From G032773895 sp965248935 (lineage in GTDB: Bacteria > Pseudomonadota > Gammaproteobacteria > Pseudomonadales > Cellvibrionaceae), in contig OZ252214.1 in the NCBI GenBank assembly GCA_965248935.1, positions 1,798,001 through 1,862,000 on the forward strand: 64,000 nt of DNA, read 5' to 3'. This document shows, one piece after another, positions 26,604 to 34,513 of the stretch. Below the pieces are notes generated by a model. That model made no database searches. It worked only from the letters and a program-made list of their open reading frames with translations, and was not told the DNA's origin. Each line of letters opens with the position of its first letter. Within the stretch, counting starts at the first letter, position 1. A program made the position numbers and the translations under genes.

Positions 26604-26930
26604 ATGAGTGGAGCCATAGTGCACACTAGCGATGCAAGCTTTGAACAAGATGTACTCAGTCAAGAACTACCTGTGTTAGTAGACTTTTGGGCAGCCTGGT
26701 GTGGTCCATGCAAAATGATAGCTCCTGTACTAGAGGACTTAGCAGCCGAGTATGAAGGCAAACTCAAGATCTGTAAAATGGACGTCGATGCCAACAAAGA
26801 AACTCCTGCAAAATTTAATATTCGCGGTATTCCAACATTAATTATATTTAAAGACGGAAAAGCTGAGGCAACGAAAGTCGGCGCACTCTCTAAAGCCCAA
26901 CTACAAGAGTTTGTAGACTCAACCCTTTAA
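26604..26930 (+). CDS. trxA: thioredoxin
   Basis: This 108-residue thioredoxin has the active site WCGPC in VLVDFWAAWCGPCKMIAPVL, then KMDVDANKETPAKFNIRGIPTL with the cis-proline. A strong AGGAG ribosome-binding site lies before the ATG. It is a general cytoplasmic disulfide reductase, upstream of rho as in pseudomonads and E. coli. Confidence 0.97.
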   Translation: MSGAIVHTSDASFEQDVLSQELPVLVDFWAAWCGPCKMIAPVLEDLAAEYEGKLKICKMDVDANKETPAKFNIRGIPTLIIFKDGKAEATKVGALSKAQLQEFVDSTL

Positions 26931-26940
26931 GCTAAAAACC

Positions 26941-26978
26941 TATTACCTGTCAGGTATTTATCCGCCAGACAGGTAATA
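26941..26978. terminator. hairpin after trxA
   Basis: TATTACCTGTC at 26941-26951 pairs with GACAGGTAATA at 26968-26978, an 11-base perfect stem. No T-tract follows, so termination strength is uncertain. Confidence 0.45.
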
Positions 26979-27395
26979 CCCTGCCTTGAAACCACCCAAA
27001 CCCTAAAGCTAACCCAATAACTTAAATTAACCCAAGCCCCTTTAGTACCTGGGTAGTACCTGGGATTTACTGGGGAGAACCCCACATTGAGAAACAAAAG
27101 TAAGACTAAATCAAAAGAATCCCCAAACAGGGCTTTGCACTCACAAACGTTTATCGCTATACTCTAGTGATCGTGCTGTGTCGTTCATCCTTTCCTGTAG
27201 TCCCGACTTCTTGCTTAATTGATGAACGAATACCTGTTAGAGATTCAACCCCCTTTCGATTTCACCCAAATGCACGTCTACCAATAAATCACATTTTTCC
27301 CAAGACGAGTTAAAACTGTTAAATAAAATAGCCGAACCAATACTGTAATCGAAGGTCGCATCGTAAAGGTGCCGTTTAACCTCTAGATCCTATAC
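26979..27395 (+). other. rho leader and promoter region
   Basis: About 415 bases lie between the trxA hairpin and rho with no convincing gene. GTACCTGGG occurs twice near 27048-27065, and GTTCATC near 27184 can pair with GATGAAC near 27222. Rho mRNA leaders are often long and autoregulated; that role here is inferred. Confidence 0.45.
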
Positions 27396-28802
27396 ATGAA
27401 TAACGATAATCAAATAACAGAAACACCAGAACAATTAAGCTTTGACTCGGAATTTAAGTCAAAGCAAAAACGGTCGAAAGAAAAACTGGAACCCCAACAA
27501 TCTAAGCGGCCAGCACCTAAACCTAACCAAAATACAGCGCATATGAATCTTACAGATCTCAAAACCAAACCGATTGAAGAATTAATTGGCATTGCGAAAG
27601 AAATGGGCATGGAAAACCTTGCTCGTTCTCGTAAACAAGACGTCATCTTTAACATTCTAAAAAGACATGCTCGCAGTGGTGAAGATATATATGGCGATGG
27701 TGTTTTAGAAATCTTGCAAGATGGATTTGGCTTCTTGCGTTCAGCAGATTCATCATACCTAGCAGGGCCGGATGATATTTATGTATCACCCAGCCAAATT
27801 AGACGATTTAATTTACGCACAGGCGATAGCATCTCCGGGAAAATCCGACCGCCAAAAGAAGGCGAGCGTTATTTCGCCATGCTCAAAGTTGCCGAAATCA
27901 ACTTTGACAAACCAGAAAACTCTCGCAATAAAATTCTCTTTGAAAACCTTACTCCCCTTTTTCCCAACAAGCGTTTAATATTAGAGACCGGCAATGGCTC
28001 ATCGGAAGACTTAACTGGCCGAATCATCGACCTAACCTCTCCCATTGGAAAAGGTCAGCGCGGGTTGATTGTTGCGCCACCCAAAGCCGGTAAAACAATA
28101 ATGATGCAAAACATTGCGCAAGCTATTACGCGCAATAATCCAGAATGTCACCTTATCGTATTATTAATTGACGAACGTCCAGAAGAAGTAACAGAAATGC
28201 AACGTTCTGTTCTCGGTGAAGTCGTTGCATCCACCTTCGATGAACCCCCGTCTCGACATGTGCAAGTTGCTGAAATGGTCATTGAAAGAGCAAAGCGTCT
28301 TGTTGAACATAAAAAAGACGTTATCATTCTACTCGACTCTATCACTCGACTCGCACGTGCCTATAACACCGTTATTCCATCCTCAGGAAAGGTTCTTACT
28401 GGTGGTGTGGACGCTCACGCACTTGAACGTCCAAAACGTTTTTTTGGTGCAGCTCGAAATATCGAAGAAGGTGGGAGCCTTTCCATCGTTGCTACGACAC
28501 TCGTTGATACCGGCTCAAAAATGGATGAGGTAATCTACGAAGAATTTAAAGGTACAGGTAACATGGAATTGCACCTGGACCGTAAAGTCGCTGAGAAACG
28601 TGTTTACCCAGCAATTAATGTCCGCCGCTCCGGCACACGTCGTGAAGACCTACTAATGAAAGAAGAAGAGTTACAGCGCGTATGGATACTACGCAAACTT
28701 CTACACGACATGGAAGATATTGCCTCCACCGAATTCCTCGTGGACAGATTAAAAAGCTTCAAAACTAACGATGAATTCTTTTTATCGATGAGATCAAAAT
28801 AA
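27396..28802 (+). CDS. rho: transcription termination factor Rho
   Basis: This 468-residue hexameric RNA helicase has the N-terminal domain (MNLTDLKTKPIEELIGIA), the RNA-binding cold-shock-like FGFLRSADSSYLAGPDDIYV, Walker A APPKAGKTIMMQNIAQA, LIVLLIDERPEEVTEM, the Q-loop SSGKVLTGGVDAHAL and R-loop GSLSIVATTLVDTGSKMDEV. The first 49 residues are an extra Lys/Gln/Pro-rich segment not found in E. coli Rho. The ATG at 27543 would give the standard length. Neither start has a clear Shine-Dalgarno, so the start is uncertain. Confidence 0.96.
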   Translation: MNNDNQITETPEQLSFDSEFKSKQKRSKEKLEPQQSKRPAPKPNQNTAHMNLTDLKTKPIEELIGIAKEMGMENLARSRKQDVIFNILKRHARSGEDIYGDGVLEILQDGFGFLRSADSSYLAGPDDIYVSPSQIRRFNLRTGDSISGKIRPPKEGERYFAMLKVAEINFDKPENSRNKILFENLTPLFPNKRLILETGNGSSEDLTGRIIDLTSPIGKGQRGLIVAPPKAGKTIMMQNIAQAITRNNPECHLIVLLIDERPEEVTEMQRSVLGEVVASTFDEPPSRHVQVAEMVIERAKRLVEHKKDVIILLDSITRLARAYNTVIPSSGKVLTGGVDAHALERPKRFFGAARNIEEGGSLSIVATTLVDTGSKMDEVIYEEFKGTGNMELHLDRKVAEKRVYPAINVRRSGTRREDLLMKEEELQRVWILRKLLHDMEDIASTEFLVDRLKSFKTNDEFFLSMRSK

Positions 28803-28811
28803 ACATCTCAT

Positions 28812-28838
28812 AGGCGAAGTTAATCTTCGCCTTTTTTT
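28812..28838 (+). terminator. Rho-independent terminator of rho
   Basis: AGGCGAAG (28812-28819) and CTTCGCCT (28825-28832) form an 8-base stem around TTAAT, followed by seven T. It lies ten bases after the rho stop codon. This is the cleanest intrinsic terminator in the window. Confidence 0.9.
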
Positions 28839-28915
28839 CATTGAAAACCTCGAATATACTTAGAGTCTATCTAAATTCACTGTACCCCCCTTATATCCGT
28901 TGCACAACGAATACT

Positions 28916-30379
28916 ATGGCTATTTCCGACCTAAGAGAATTTATCCAACTGCTTGAAAAGAAAGGGCAACTTAAACGTATATCCCATCCGGTAGATTGTC
29001 ATTTAGAAATCACAGAAATTTGCGACCGAACGCTAAAAGCCGCTGGCCCAGCGTTGCTGTTTGAAAACGTTATCGGCCACGATATTCCCCTCTTGGGCAA
29101 TCTGTTTGGCACACCAGAAAGAGTAGCCTTAGGAATGGGGCAAGAATCAGTGGAGTCCCTGCGGGAAGTCGGTGAATTACTCGCCTTCTTGAAAGAACCA
29201 GAACCGCCTAAAGGCATGAAAGACGCTTGGGAAAAGCTGCCAATATTCAAGCAAGTTCTCAATATGTCGCCCAAAGAAGTGAGCAAAGCAGTATGCCAAC
29301 AAGTTGAAATTACAGGCGACAATGTAGACCTGCGTACACTGCCAATCCAAACCTGCTGGCCTGGTGATGCAGGCCCCTTAATAACCTGGCCATTGGTTAT
29401 TACACGCGGCCCAAATAAAGAGAGGCAAAACCTCGGCATCTACCGAATGCAATTAATTGGTAAAAACAAGCTGATTATGCGCTGGCTGAGTCACCGAGGA
29501 GGCGCCCTCGATTGTAAAGAGTGGCAGAGGGCTTACCCAGGAGAAAGGTTTCCCGTTTCTGTCGCACTAGGAGCCGACCCCGCAACTATTCTTGGTGCCG
29601 TTACCCCTGTTCCCGACACACTGAGCGAATATGCCTTTGCAGGACTGCTTCGAGGAAAGAAGACTGATGTCGTAAAAAGTAAAACCAATAGTCTCCAAGT
29701 TCCCGCATCAGCAGAATATGTTCTCGAAGGCTATATTGAACCGGGAGAAATGGCAAATGAAGGGCCTTTTGGTGATCATACAGGCTACTACAACGAAGTG
29801 GATCAGTTCCCCGTTTTCACCGTCAAAAAAATAACCCACCGAAAAGATCCAATTTATCACAGCACCTATACCGGCAGGCCACCAGATGAACCCGCCGTAC
29901 TGGGTGTTGCCTTAAACGAAGTATTTGTTCCCCTACTCAAAAAACAATTTCCAGAAATTGTCGATTTTTATTTGCCACCCGAGGGTTGCTCATACCGTAT
30001 GGCCGTTATCACAATGAAAAAACAATACCCAGGACACGCCAAGCGCGTCATGATGGGAGCATGGTCTTTCCTCCGACAATTTATGTATACCAAGTTCGTT
30101 ATTGTCACCGATGACGACGTTAATGCACGTAACTGGAATGACGTTATATGGGCCATCACCACTCGTGTTGATCCAATACGCGACACCACACTTATTGATA
30201 ATACTCCTATTGACTATCTTGATTTTGCGTCACCCACTTCAGGACTTGGCTCAAAAATGGGTATAGATGCGACAAACAAATGGCCGGGTGAAACCAATAG
30301 AGAATGGGGCACACCGATTGAAATGGATGAAAAAGTAAAAATTCGAGTTGATAAAATTTGGGAAGAGTTAGGCATCTAG
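28916..30379 (+). CDS. ubiD: UbiD family 3-octaprenyl-4-hydroxybenzoate decarboxylase
   Basis: This 487-residue prenyl-FMN-dependent decarboxylase acts in ubiquinone synthesis. The start at ATG 28916 (MAISDLREFIQLLEKKGQLKRI) matches the family N terminus; an upstream ATG at 28841 would overlap the rho terminator and was rejected. Key blocks are TCWPGDAGPLITWPLVITRG, IYRMQLIGKNKLIMRWLSHRGG, EYAFAGLLRG and EGPFGDHTGYYN. The normal length and conserved E-R-E site region suggest an active enzyme. Confidence 0.95.
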   Translation: MAISDLREFIQLLEKKGQLKRISHPVDCHLEITEICDRTLKAAGPALLFENVIGHDIPLLGNLFGTPERVALGMGQESVESLREVGELLAFLKEPEPPKGMKDAWEKLPIFKQVLNMSPKEVSKAVCQQVEITGDNVDLRTLPIQTCWPGDAGPLITWPLVITRGPNKERQNLGIYRMQLIGKNKLIMRWLSHRGGALDCKEWQRAYPGERFPVSVALGADPATILGAVTPVPDTLSEYAFAGLLRGKKTDVVKSKTNSLQVPASAEYVLEGYIEPGEMANEGPFGDHTGYYNEVDQFPVFTVKKITHRKDPIYHSTYTGRPPDEPAVLGVALNEVFVPLLKKQFPEIVDFYLPPEGCSYRMAVITMKKQYPGHAKRVMMGAWSFLRQFMYTKFVIVTDDDVNARNWNDVIWAITTRVDPIRDTTLIDNTPIDYLDFASPTSGLGSKMGIDATNKWPGETNREWGTPIEMDEKVKIRVDKIWEELGI

Positions 30380-31079
30380 TCACCCATGCCTTCGTGATAG
30401 ACCTGAGCGACTAACGAGTAGACCGCTCGATTCATTGCTCGGCCCTGAAAAATGTCAATGATACGGCCTTTCTTCACAAAAAAACAACGAACGATACTTA
30501 AATTAATTTCTCACTATTTATACATCATCAATATAAAACAAAAATATCACTTGCATTATTAAAGCAAAAACCTTGAATAATTTGAATACAAAGAAACCAC
30601 CTAAAAAATTCAATAGTTCGCTTTTACATACTCCATACTTTCTTAATTTCTATCTTTATAATGAACTATTGAAATATACGGTAATCAGATTAACTTCATC
30701 TTACCAACATTCATTCTATTACTGACTCAGACTACATTGTTTTTCACCCACATCATGAACAGTATAGAAATTACTCAAGTTTTTCTGAAAAAACAAATAC
30801 ATAAATAATAGATTTTGTAAAAAACTGTAAATGCATAATATCCACATCTAACAACTTCATAATTTGATAGTTATGGGACAAATCACTGTATTGGTTTTCA
30901 AATCAACCCGTTGTCTTCATAAACGCTTTTAAAATATTATTATTGACAGTTAATATTTAGTGTCTTTGCATTAAATATTAACACTTACATCTCAGATACA
31001 ATATTAATTTATTATATCTGGTAAACTATAGGGCAATTTCCTTTCATTACTTTCGTTGTTTAACAAGGTGCTTTAAATT
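30380..31079. other. 700-base AT-rich gap before the adenylate cyclase
   Basis: No gene is supported here. The region is strongly AT-rich. Its only clear feature is a dyad close to the cyclase gene, listed separately. Confidence 0.6.
30943..30982 (+). promoter_or_regulatory. 11-bp dyad next to a -35-like TTGACA upstream of the cyclase
   Basis: GTTAATATTTA (30949-30959) is followed by its exact reverse complement TAAATATTAAC (30972-30982) after 12 bases. TTGACA (30943-30948) abuts the left arm. The layout suggests a regulator-binding site over a promoter about 100 bases before the coding start. No protein can be named. Confidence 0.5.
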
Positions 31080-32648
31080 ATGGAATGTTTAACGCTTACG
31101 ACGAGGAAAATATTAAATATTTATAACCAATATGTTAACGGTATAAAGCACTCCAAGCTTTATAAAAAACGACTTACCCGGAACCCCCCTCTGGCATATA
31201 GGCTTGCGGTAAGCTTCTCTTCCATCATTTTTTTAGGAATGGGCGTATTAGGTTATATACTTATATCTTATCAAAAAGATTTAATGACTCTCCAAGTAAA
31301 TGAATATGGTAGTGCAATTTCATCACAATATTCAGATAGTGCAATTGAGCTAGTATTCAGCGAAGACTTGTTTGGGCTACAAGTACTGACTAGTAACTTA
31401 GTAAGTGATTCGAGGATACTCGGTGCCGCCATTATTAACAAAACCACACTTAACGATAAAGGAAAATCGTTATTTCCGTTCCAATATGACAGCATAAAAA
31501 TACTTGTGAAATCTGGTGAAATACCACAATCATTTAAAATGAGATATGCAGTTAATGAACTCACTCATAATACAAATAATCAAATACCTTGGAACCAGGA
31601 TACATCTTACGGCAAAGAAAAATTAGTTTCTTTTATTGAACCTGTCACATTTAAAGGTGTGGTAGCTGCATATGCAATTATTACTCTTTCCTATACATCC
31701 ATCACCCATAGCTTTCGTCAAACAATAAAGACCATGATCATTGCTACTTTATTTATGATTATACTGTCAATTGGTTTAGCCTTTTTTATTGCAAAACGAA
31801 TTTCAAACCCCATAAATAAAATAATCAACATCACCAGTAAAATCGCTGACGGCAAGTACATCACCATTAAAGAAAACAGAACTGACGAATTAGGAAAACT
31901 GATAGATGCCATTAATCATATGACGGAAAGCTTACAAGAAAAACATCAAGTAGAAGGTTTGTTATCTCGCGTAGTCGCCGACGATGTAGCTAAAAAAATG
32001 TTAAGCGACCTAAACAAACCGATTATCGGCAGTGAGCAGGTGGACGCCTCTGTACTTTTTGTCGATATTGTAGGCTTTACCACACTAACAGAGAACTCGG
32101 GACCAAAGGCTATGGTTTCACTACTAGAAGAGTATTTTGGGTATTTTAATCAGTGCTCTCGCTTATATCATGGTTCCGTTAATAAATTCCTCGGTGATTG
32201 CGCCATGATTATTTTCGGTGTTCCAAGACCACTTGATGATCACCGTTACAATGCTATTTCCTGCGCAATTGCTATCCAACAATTAATGGAAGAACGAAAT
32301 AGACGCAGAGTTATTGAAGGTCTATCCGAGATAAATGTACGTATTGGAATTAACAGCGGCGCCATGATGGCTGGTAACATTGGAGTTCAGAATAGAATGG
32401 AATATACTGTTATTGGCGACTCTGTAAATATTGCATCCAGATTATGTGATATAGCCCCACCCAATGGAACAATTATTGGGAAAGACACCTACTTAAACAT
32501 TAAATCTATTAATCAAGTTGTTGCTGAACCGTTAGAAGCTCTTAACCTAAAAGGCAAAAGTAAAAAAACAGAAGCTTACCGATTAGTATCAGTAAATGAT
32601 CGGCGTAAAATAGCTAATACGATGATTAGAGATATTCTTTTGGATTAA
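31080..32648 (+). CDS. membrane class III adenylate cyclase with HAMP domain
   Basis: This 522-residue protein has a membrane segment near residues 43-63, a periplasmic sensor region, a second segment near 217-237, a HAMP domain (KRISNPINKIINITSKIADG) and a C-terminal class III cyclase domain. Metal-binding D329 (LFVDIVGFT) and D373 (KFLGD), adenine-specifying K369 and D447 (VIGDSVNIASRL) and R454 are all present. It should therefore make cAMP rather than cGMP. The lipoprotein gene starts three bases after the stop. Confidence 0.93.
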   Translation: MECLTLTTRKILNIYNQYVNGIKHSKLYKKRLTRNPPLAYRLAVSFSSIIFLGMGVLGYILISYQKDLMTLQVNEYGSAISSQYSDSAIELVFSEDLFGLQVLTSNLVSDSRILGAAIINKTTLNDKGKSLFPFQYDSIKILVKSGEIPQSFKMRYAVNELTHNTNNQIPWNQDTSYGKEKLVSFIEPVTFKGVVAAYAIITLSYTSITHSFRQTIKTMIIATLFMIILSIGLAFFIAKRISNPINKIINITSKIADGKYITIKENRTDELGKLIDAINHMTESLQEKHQVEGLLSRVVADDVAKKMLSDLNKPIIGSEQVDASVLFVDIVGFTTLTENSGPKAMVSLLEEYFGYFNQCSRLYHGSVNKFLGDCAMIIFGVPRPLDDHRYNAISCAIAIQQLMEERNRRRVIEGLSEINVRIGINSGAMMAGNIGVQNRMEYTVIGDSVNIASRLCDIAPPNGTIIGKDTYLNIKSINQVVAEPLEALNLKGKSKKTEAYRLVSVNDRRKIANTMIRDILLD

Positions 32649-32650
32649 TT

Positions 32651-33697
32651 ATGTGGCATAAATTTCTATTTTATTTTTCCGTTCTATTAACGACAACAGC
32701 ATTATTGGCCTGCTCTAACTCACCCACACCACAATATACCGTTTCGGCAACGGATCAATACATAAAAGAAAAAAAATACTTCAAAGCCAAAAAAATTCTT
32801 GACAAGCTAAGTCAAGACGGGAAAGCCTCATCAGAAATTACCCGACAAATAAAATTACTAGACAACATATCACAACTAGAAATTAAAAATATTTTAACAA
32901 AGGTAAAAGAACTAACAAAAAAAGGCGAGCTAATAGAAGCAAAAAAAGAATTAAAGTTGGCGCTTAAAGAGTTCCCTAAAAATCGTAAACTAACCGACCA
33001 AGCATATACTATCGATGAAATGATTGACAACAAAGTTACCACCCTGAAAATCCATCGAGACTTAATTAATATTCATCATTATCTTGAAGTAAGTGACTTA
33101 AATAATCGTTTAAAAAAAATTACCGGACCTAGCGAAAACAATAAAATTAAATCTTTTAAAAAAAATAGAAAAGAAAAAAATCTTTCAAAAAAAATGCTTA
33201 AATGTGCCGATTACTCTTTAGGTAAAAACAATTATGAACTAGCTGAAAAATGCTTGACATTAAGCAAAAACTTAACTCGCACCGAAGAAACTGACGAAAA
33301 ATTAGCCATTATTTTAGCTAAAAAAGAAAAGAGGAATATTGGAAAAGCGCTCACTAGCCAAAAGTTGGCGACATTAAAAAACCAATACAGAAACCAATTA
33401 AAACTAAAATATTGGGCTTCTGCCAAAAGCACACTCAGCCAACTAAGAAAATTTTCGCCAAATAACGATGAATATATTACTTGGTCTAACTCACTTAAAC
33501 AAAGTATTCAAACAAAGGTCGAAGACGATATTACATTAGGTCGTTTACTCTACAGTAGCGGAGAAGTTAATCAAGCCCTCGCCATTTGGCAAAAGGCGGC
33601 TTCTTTATCCCCACAGAATGAAGAATTACAATTTCATATTGATCGAGCCGAAAGGTTTTTAGAAAACTACCGCCGACTAAAAACAAAAAATCAGTAG
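32651..33697 (+). CDS. TPR-like lipoprotein paired with the cyclase
   Basis: This 348-residue lysine-rich protein has a lipoprotein signal (VLLTTTALLAC, Cys at about residue 21) and helical tetratricopeptide-like repeats such as KKYFKAKKILDKL, GELIEAKKELKLAL, NNYELAEKCLTLSK and GEVNQALAIWQKAA. It overlaps no gene and is spaced three bases from the cyclase, so the two are surely an operon. A role as a periplasmic partner for the cyclase sensor domain is inferred. Confidence 0.75.
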   Translation: MWHKFLFYFSVLLTTTALLACSNSPTPQYTVSATDQYIKEKKYFKAKKILDKLSQDGKASSEITRQIKLLDNISQLEIKNILTKVKELTKKGELIEAKKELKLALKEFPKNRKLTDQAYTIDEMIDNKVTTLKIHRDLINIHHYLEVSDLNNRLKKITGPSENNKIKSFKKNRKEKNLSKKMLKCADYSLGKNNYELAEKCLTLSKNLTRTEETDEKLAIILAKKEKRNIGKALTSQKLATLKNQYRNQLKLKYWASAKSTLSQLRKFSPNNDEYITWSNSLKQSIQTKVEDDITLGRLLYSSGEVNQALAIWQKAASLSPQNEELQFHIDRAERFLENYRRLKTKNQ

Positions 33698-33746
33698 AAA
33701 ACTGGAAGGAAGTATTTGAAAATTATTTCTTATGGGTCAGCTTTAG

Positions 33747-34061
33747 TCATTCAGTTTTAAAAGGTGCAAACTCAATATGTTCAATACGTCGGCCAATTAA
33801 ACTTACTTTACCTTTATATCGATGATCGCCAACAGAAGAAAATTCGAATGTATAAATGCGCCTAATCGAAAATAAAGAGTGCGACGACCTCTTAATTGAA
33901 ATAGCTCTTAGAGTTATATTTTGATCCAATAAGTGTACGCCAAGTTTCTCACAGCGATTATTAACATAACTTCGAGCCATGGTAGTTATGCTTATATGAA
34001 CCCATATAAAGTAGGCCGCACCTAAAAACAGTACTGATATAAAAAGGTCGTGCATTGTCAT
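33747..34061 (-). CDS. DUF3301 family protein
   Basis: This 104-residue protein has one N-terminal membrane helix (LFISVLFLGAAYFIWVHI), then ARSYVNNRCEKLGVHLLDQNITL and RRIYTFEFSSVGDHRYKGKVSLIG, the conserved DUF3301 pattern. Function is unknown. It is convergent with the cyclase-lipoprotein operon. Confidence 0.8.
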   Translation of the reverse strand: MTMHDLFISVLFLGAAYFIWVHISITTMARSYVNNRCEKLGVHLLDQNITLRAISIKRSSHSLFSIRRIYTFEFSSVGDHRYKGKVSLIGRRIEHIEFAPFKTE

Positions 34062-34513
34062 TATAGTACCTTAAAAAAGGTGGTCCCAGAGAAATGACTT
34101 CAAGGGCAAAGGAAAGCAAGATTACCAAGTCTATTTAACTGCATTTAACCCAAATGTGTTTTATTTTATAATAGAAAATAGATTCAGGAAAAACACCTCT
34201 ATAGTTGACCCAAACTAATTTAATAGAACAAGGGTTATTCTGAAATGAATGTTTTCATATAAAACTTGCGTACCATTTGTAATATATCCCCCGATTATCT
34301 AACGTATCAGATTCACCTATTATATATACAATGGAACTATTTTCCCGTAGCGTGTATCTATTTAACAGCAATATATCAAAATAATACACATTTTGTCGCC
34401 AAATTCTTTGTACGTGAATTCCTGACAATGATATATTTTTATAACACAACAGAGCCAAATTCATTGCATAAGAAAAAACTAATTTTATAGCGAACTATCT
34501 GCACGGAGTTCAG
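34062..34513. other. gap upstream of the lodA-like gene
   Basis: No convincing gene is seen in this AT-rich stretch. It should carry the promoter of the lodA/lodB operon, and a TATAAT lies near 34169. A GGAG ribosome-binding site occurs just before the start at 34514. Confidence 0.5.

Noticed and set aside
28841..28915. Upstream ATG giving a 512-residue UbiD
   Set aside because: It directly abuts the rho terminator, and the family N terminus matches the internal ATG at 28916.
34255..34490. Short frames on both strands before the lodA-like gene
   Set aside because: Composition and lack of start signals suggest chance frames in the promoter region.
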